This document shows, one piece after another, positions 30,287-35,000 of a stretch of 35,000 nucleotides of DNA (the first letter of the stretch is position 1; every line of letters starts with the position of its first letter). A model generated the notes under the pieces. It was given only the letters and a program-made list of their open reading frames with translations, made no database searches and was not told the origin of the DNA. Location: NCBI GenBank assembly GCA_009760855.2, contig WPIO01000006.1:12222501-12257500 (forward strand), given 5' to 3'. The position numbers and the translations under genes are program-made. Source of the stretch: Cristatella mucedo (Eukaryota; Bryozoa; Phylactolaemata; Cristatellidae).

Positions 30287-31164
30287 GCGTAGCCTTGGCC
30301 CTCGGGAAGGCATGCATCACCTAGGACGAGCAGAGCTGGATATGAACGGCAGACATCGCGTGTGTCAGCAGACAGTCAGTCGGGCTCACGAGCGAAAGCA
30401 GCCAGGCACTCTCGGCATACGTTTTGTAAGCGATGTGGCTCCAGCTGGAGATCTACTCGTACGACCTACACATTGACAAACGAAAGCCTTCTGGCTTCAA
30501 CCGGTATTTTGGCAGTGCTGTGCACTAGCTCACACTAGTTTAATTTTTTTATAGCTCAAACTTGTGAGAGCGAGCACTCACAGAGACGGGTCACACACTT
30601 GCAATTTCTGCAGCCTGCTGCAGCATGTCATACCTGCCGAGGGGGGTTGGGATAAGGGGAAGACGGTTAATCCATTTAGGCCTCGCAGGCCTGTCCCTTA
30701 TCTACTGCCAATGTGCTAGCAGAGAGACATTCCTGCACACAGGTGCTCTATCTCCCTGAAAGCATGAGAATACGTGCTCTCTTATTAATGCATCGAGCAC
30801 GCTACGCTGAATCAAGCTATCTATCTATTAGAAGAAAGTGCAATAAGACCAGGGCTATGTCTATGTTTATTTACAAGATCACATCCGAGCCTTATATGCA
30901 CTAGCAGGCCGGCCGGTCACTTTAGGCTGCAGCTGATGGGCTCACTGTCCCCAACTGGTTGGTTATTTTTGAGTAGGATGTGACCATCCTCCGTGGTTAC
31001 AATCTATGTGCACAACAAAGCGACTACAATAACGATTTGCCGACATAGTAGCTGAAGTCGAACGAACTCAACCCAGATAGCTGTTTCTCGTGTGCTTATG
31101 CATACTTTTCTAAGCAGGATAGGCACATTACATGTCATCAACCTTTTGTTAGTGCTTCTCTTGC

Positions 31165-31232
31165 AGTTATTAAGAGCTTAGATAGAGAGATCTTGTCTGC
31201 TTAGAGTGCAGTATAAGCTTATTATTATTATC
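31165..31232 (+). mobile_element. L2-like 3' tail remnant
   Basis: TTAAGAGCTTAGATAGAGAG, ATCTTGTCTGCTTAGAGTGC and AGTATAAGCTTATTATTATT resemble a diverged LINE tail ending in (ATT)n. Confidence 0.45.
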
Positions 31233-32639
31233 ACCGCTGTTATTAAAATTTAACTGCATTTCGGCAGACGTCCTGCATAGATAGATAGTGAGTGAGCGCA
31301 ATTGGTCAGGTGACACTCGGCAACGGCTAGAGCCGAGGCATGGCAGTCATTGCTTTGGCACCACCCATTGCTGAGCACGAATGGCATTCAATTCAAAAGC
31401 GCTTCGTGTTTGAAAGATTGGCGCAGAATGGCAGCAGCAAAAGTTGCTTTGGCAGTGGCCAAGAGTCCATACTTGGTGGCAGCCGGTGGCTAAAATTAGG
31501 TCTGAATTTCGTTGCAAATATGGACAGCTCTACTGGTGTCTTAGGCAACGTCCCTGTATCATTAAAATTAAATAACTGCATATGTACTCGCATCGCTTGT
31601 TCACAAGAGAGTGGCACGGTGCCCATAGCTTAGGCTGAAACAGACTTGGCCAAAACCTCCCGGTCAGAGCTTTTGGGCTACAAGTAAGTGCCAGTTCAAG
31701 TTCAAAGTTCAAGCTGCTCTCATCCTGGCTCATGAATAAAAATAGAATGATGAGCTGTCTGTCGGCACTTAGATCCGTATCTGGTAATCATGCATGTCTC
31801 CTGTCTGTTCCACTGCCTGATAACCGGACAGTCCAGAAGTGGAATATGCCTGCACACTGCCTAAACACAACAGCAATCGAAGCGTTGCTGGAGATAGTAC
31901 AAATAAAGTCGTTCGATTGTCGGTCTATTTTGGGAAGATATGGTGCGTGGAGGACCTCCCGAGTGGTGCCACAGCTATGGAGTGCCAGATTCGATAGCTG
32001 AGTCGAATAGGCACTCGAAGTCTTGCTGTGTCGCTCTCACTTCTAAAAGTTCACTCTTCCCTTCGTATTTTTTCGTATATTTCGACCTTTCTTGTCATGT
32101 GCAGCATAAAAAAGTCAGTCTTTTCGATATGTGGAGTCGAAGCTAGCCGCTAGCATGAGCTCGGCTTAAAACTCGAAAGTGGGACGTGCCTCTGAATGAA
32201 AGATGGCTGGTATCGTAGGCAGTAGGGATCTGGAAATTGCTCGATTGTATACTCTGTGCAAAAAATATACTGCGTATCCTAAACGTTAGCTAACACGCAT
32301 CGCTCTCTGAAGAATTTCCAAAGTCTGCCAGACTTGTAGCCAGGACTTCCGCTCTCTGGTAACTAAAGCACTAAAACCGATTACACATTGAAGAGGCAGC
32401 ATACTCGTTGACTTATGTCAAAGTCTCAGTGCTCTGACATGGAAAGAGCTCTTACATACACGGATCGCTTTACTAAAAGCTAACTCTACTTTTAAGTTGT
32501 TCATACTGTGGAAGCTCACCCGCTTAGCTTTGCACAGCCGTAGTAAAGCAGTGTTCTAAATCAGCCAGATCATGACTTATATTCATTATTTGCGTTTTCT
32601 AAATTATAACGGTTAGGAACCGATTAAGCGATAATCTAG

Positions 32640-33429
32640 GGCCAAGGCATAACATTGCTAAAATTTGGGCTAGTTTAGATAAGGATACCACGTCTAAGTT
32701 GATCCATGCATTTGTGACATCCCGTCTTGACTTCTGTAACTCACTGCTTGCTGGCCTACCGGCATGTGCAATCAGGCGATTACAGCTTGTGCAAAACTCT
32801 GCAGCTAGGCTTATCTGTCGTGAGCATCGCAGTTGCCACATCACACCACTTCTCGCCGACCTGCACTGGCTACCAGTCAAGCTACGGATCGACTTCAAGG
32901 TTTTGTAGCTCACGTTTAGGTCCCTTCATTTTTTGGCTCCAGCCTATCTATCAGATCTACTCCCCCACCAGGCCAAGCATCGTGCCACCCACTTTTTGGA
33001 ATCCAAAAGTCTACCAATACCTCGTACAAACCTCAAATCCTTTGGAGACCGTGGCTTTAGTTCGTATGCTCCCAAAGCCTGGAACTCACTTCCGACTTGC
33101 GTCACAACATCCCCTAACTTGCATCACAACATCCACTGACCATATTTAAAAAGAACTTAAAAACACACCTATTTAGGACAGCATTTAGTGGGTCCCTGTG
33201 ATTCATCCTTCATTTGCTTATGTGTACTGATACTGTGCATGCTGCCACTAACCACACTTTCATGCTGACCCTGTGCATGTCGCCCCTAACCATGTTATTT
33301 ATGTTGTTTATCAAGCATGATATTGCTCACCATTCAATCGCGTCTCCCTTTGCAGCAAATGTAAAGCGCCTAGAAAGAGATTGAGTTCTCTGAGGGCGCT
33401 TTATCAAGTGCATTATTATTATTATTATA
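32640..33429 (+). mobile_element. 5'-truncated CR1/L2-like LINE, ORF2 C-terminus and full 3' UTR
   Basis: About 32,640-32,907 reads in one frame as the RT thumb/C-terminal region, with HAFVTSRLDFCNSLLAGLPA, AIRRLQLVQNSAARLIC and PLLADLHWLPVKLRIDFKVL. A TAG at that point and a frame change break it. The next piece, about 32,933-33,139, reads APAYLSDLLPHQAKH and GFSSYAPKAWNSLP. FKKNLKTHLFRTAFSGSL follows, then the 3' UTR with GCAGCAAATGTAAAGCGCCT, GAGATTGAGTTCTCTGAGGG and (ATT)n. It lacks the RT catalytic core and the endonuclease, so it is inactive. It is the best-preserved LINE copy here. Confidence 0.92.
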
Positions 33430-33663
33430 AGGCAGTGTACAAGCTGAAGACGTTTAATGGGCAGTCAGTTGGTGACTTGGCCGTTGAGCTGAGTCGTGCT
33501 CTAGGCTTTGGGCAGTACTCGAGTTGGTGTGTGCATCACGGGGCTGGTTTGGAAAGCCCTGTAACCCCTTCCGAGCCGGGTTCGGTTGAATATACCACTC
33601 ATTGCTACAACTATGGACTCGCTATCTTAAAGTATATAGGGCTCTTTGTTTTCACCGTGTTCC

Positions 33664-33828
33664 CCTAATGGAGTAAGGTGCTCACACTATCCGACCCAGG
33701 TCGTGAGTTCGAGTCATGCTGCAGGCAATCCTTTGTAGCCGGCTGCAAGGGGGGGGGACGGGACGGTGACAGCCCTCTGTGAGGCTCTTCTGCAACCGTA
33801 TAAATGAGGGTATTTTATCAGCCGACCC
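33664..33828 (+). mobile_element. SINE family A copy
   Basis: AATGGAGTAAGGTGCTCACA, CCAGGTCGTGAGTTCGAGTC (box B), GGCAATCCTTTGTAGCCGGC, a 10-base G run at 33749-33758, GAGGCTCTTCTGCAACCGTA and TAAATGAGGGTATTTTATCA. All segments are in family order. Confidence 0.86.
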
Positions 33829-35000
33829 AGCCTTTTCTTTTTGCATAACTTGACTGTCGGCATACCTGTATGAACTGGTACAGCACTTACAAGTAGCTAG
33901 CCGCGATTCTTAGGCTCAGGGCTTCACCAGCATTCGGCTTGAACTAGCACTCTTAGAGCGCAGTGTTTGCATTGGAGTGGCTACACCCCGCTTGTAGCAG
34001 TAGCATACTGAGATGGTGAGTTCTTGTCCAGGGAGCATACACAGACTGAATGCTGCCTGCCCAACCTGCTTGGGTCCTAAGCTGCCAAGGTGCAGTTCGT
34101 GCAAATTAATAGCACAATTTGCAGTAACGATCCCACGACTTAACTCTCCTTCTCTCAACCGTAGAATGCTGGTCGGGGCTTAAAAATGTCCGCCACACCC
34201 GGCCGAAAGCAGAGCTGTTTTTAATTTTTTCAAGGGAGACGATCGCTGATTGAATTTTGTAAGGTTGCCAATGTGAATTATAAGAAATTTCAAGGTTTGC
34301 ATGCGCAAAAGCAGTCAAGTTGTCACGAAGACTGACCTTGACTTTGGTGCTTGCATCCAAGTTCATGTTTTAGCACCCGGCAACTCCTAGCTACATTGCT
34401 GAACTGAGGGGAATCGTTCGCTTTCTTAATACCTGCATCATTGTTGCTGCTAGCCATTCTAATGTTTGCAGCTAACAAACTCAGTGCAGGTTTTTAGCAC
34501 ATAGTGAATACTGTAGGTTAGTAAGCTAGTGCGACCAGCGGCACATGTGTGCTTTGCTGACCGCTGTCGATTGGAGAGTGGTTAGGGCTGATGCACCCAC
34601 AGGTGCAGTGTCTGGAGTTGCTGGTTCAGATACCGTGGTCAATGGTTTGATACAAAAAAGTGACCATACATGATTGTTTTCTCATGATGTAACCCTACCG
34701 CAAGGCATCGCTTCAGGCTGGAACCGAGTGAACAAGCGGCGGTTCTCCTGAAGTTTGCTATGAAATGCCGCGACTAGTGTGCTCCACCGGTGGTATCGAT
34801 GTGCAAGCAGTGTCAAAAGCCTGGCACCGAACGATGGAGCTTTGAACCGATTCTGTCATCTGAAGGCTCCTGCTAGGAGCTGCAGAGCTGATAGCTGCTG
34901 ATACCACCTCGCCCTAACCGTCTTTCGTGTCCGGTGGCGGAGCTACTGCCAGGCCGGGCGTGGCCATTCGAGCGCCACCATTCAAGCTTCGAACTTTAGC
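33829..35000. other. Anonymous non-coding DNA
   Basis: No gene recognised. Open frames reach 86 codons without a motif. A weak tRNA-like box A/box B pair near 34,575-34,635 was considered and not accepted. Confidence 0.45.

Larger units (their letters stand above)
29523..32639. other. Anonymous non-coding DNA
   Basis: No gene recognised in about 3 kb. It holds the 16-base tandem duplication at 30255 and an L2-like tail remnant near 31.2 kb. Open frames are short, without motifs. Confidence 0.45.

Noticed and set aside
34560-34640. Possible tRNA-derived element: GAGAGTGGTTAGGGCTGATG and GGTTCAGATACC about 40 bases apart
   Set aside because: Spacing resembles box A and box B, but no cloverleaf pairing and no match to SINE A or B was seen; kept out for lack of support.

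Overview
This is animal nuclear DNA with one clearly recognisable protein-coding gene, set in long non-coding DNA full of retroposons and simple repeats. The only gene I can defend is a three-exon dual-specificity MAP-kinase phosphatase of the MKP-3 class (DUSP6/DUSP7/DUSP9; Drosophila Mkp3) on the minus strand between 25362 and 27369. Its three coding segments splice in frame at GT/AG sites. They give a 386-residue protein with a rhodanese-like domain, an ERK-docking arginine pair, the DSP domain and the HCxxGxxR active site. A single MKP-3-type gene among CR1/L2-like LINEs and tRNA-derived SINEs suggests an invertebrate metazoan, possibly a lophotrochozoan, but the species cannot be told from this sequence.

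Layout. 1-4.1 kb: non-coding DNA with a 28-base G run, long GA tracts, a GT tract and two SINE copies. 4.2-5.45 kb: a decayed LINE with reverse-transcriptase remnants and an L2-like tail. 5.5-14 kb: mostly anonymous DNA with (GA)n, (GT)n and (AT)n tracts, SINEs, two LINE 3' ends at 9.7-10.1 kb and an inverted repeat at 13.7 kb carrying paired ETS-type sites. 14.2-17.4 kb: minus-strand LINE ends and SINEs. 17.7-25.4 kb: GC- and CAG/CTG-rich DNA with long fortuitous open frames on both strands. I recognise no protein there, and its right end should hold the phosphatase 3' UTR. 25.4-27.4 kb: the phosphatase gene. 27.4-28.3 kb: CpG-rich DNA upstream of its start codon, the likely promoter and 5' UTR. 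28.4-35 kb: a cluster of SINEs, one inserted inside another, a tRNA-Thr-like relic, a second LINE with better preserved RT C-terminal coding, and anonymous DNA.

The repeats tell a linked story. One SINE family (called B here) ends in the same 3' sequence as the LINE, so it probably borrows the LINE machinery. A second tRNA-derived family (called A) has a different tail. No prokaryotic features, CRISPR array, complete functional transposon or convincing novel system is visible. The most useful follow-ups are the retroposon partnership, the unusual intron 1 of the phosphatase, the tRNA-like relic and the ETS-site inverted repeat.
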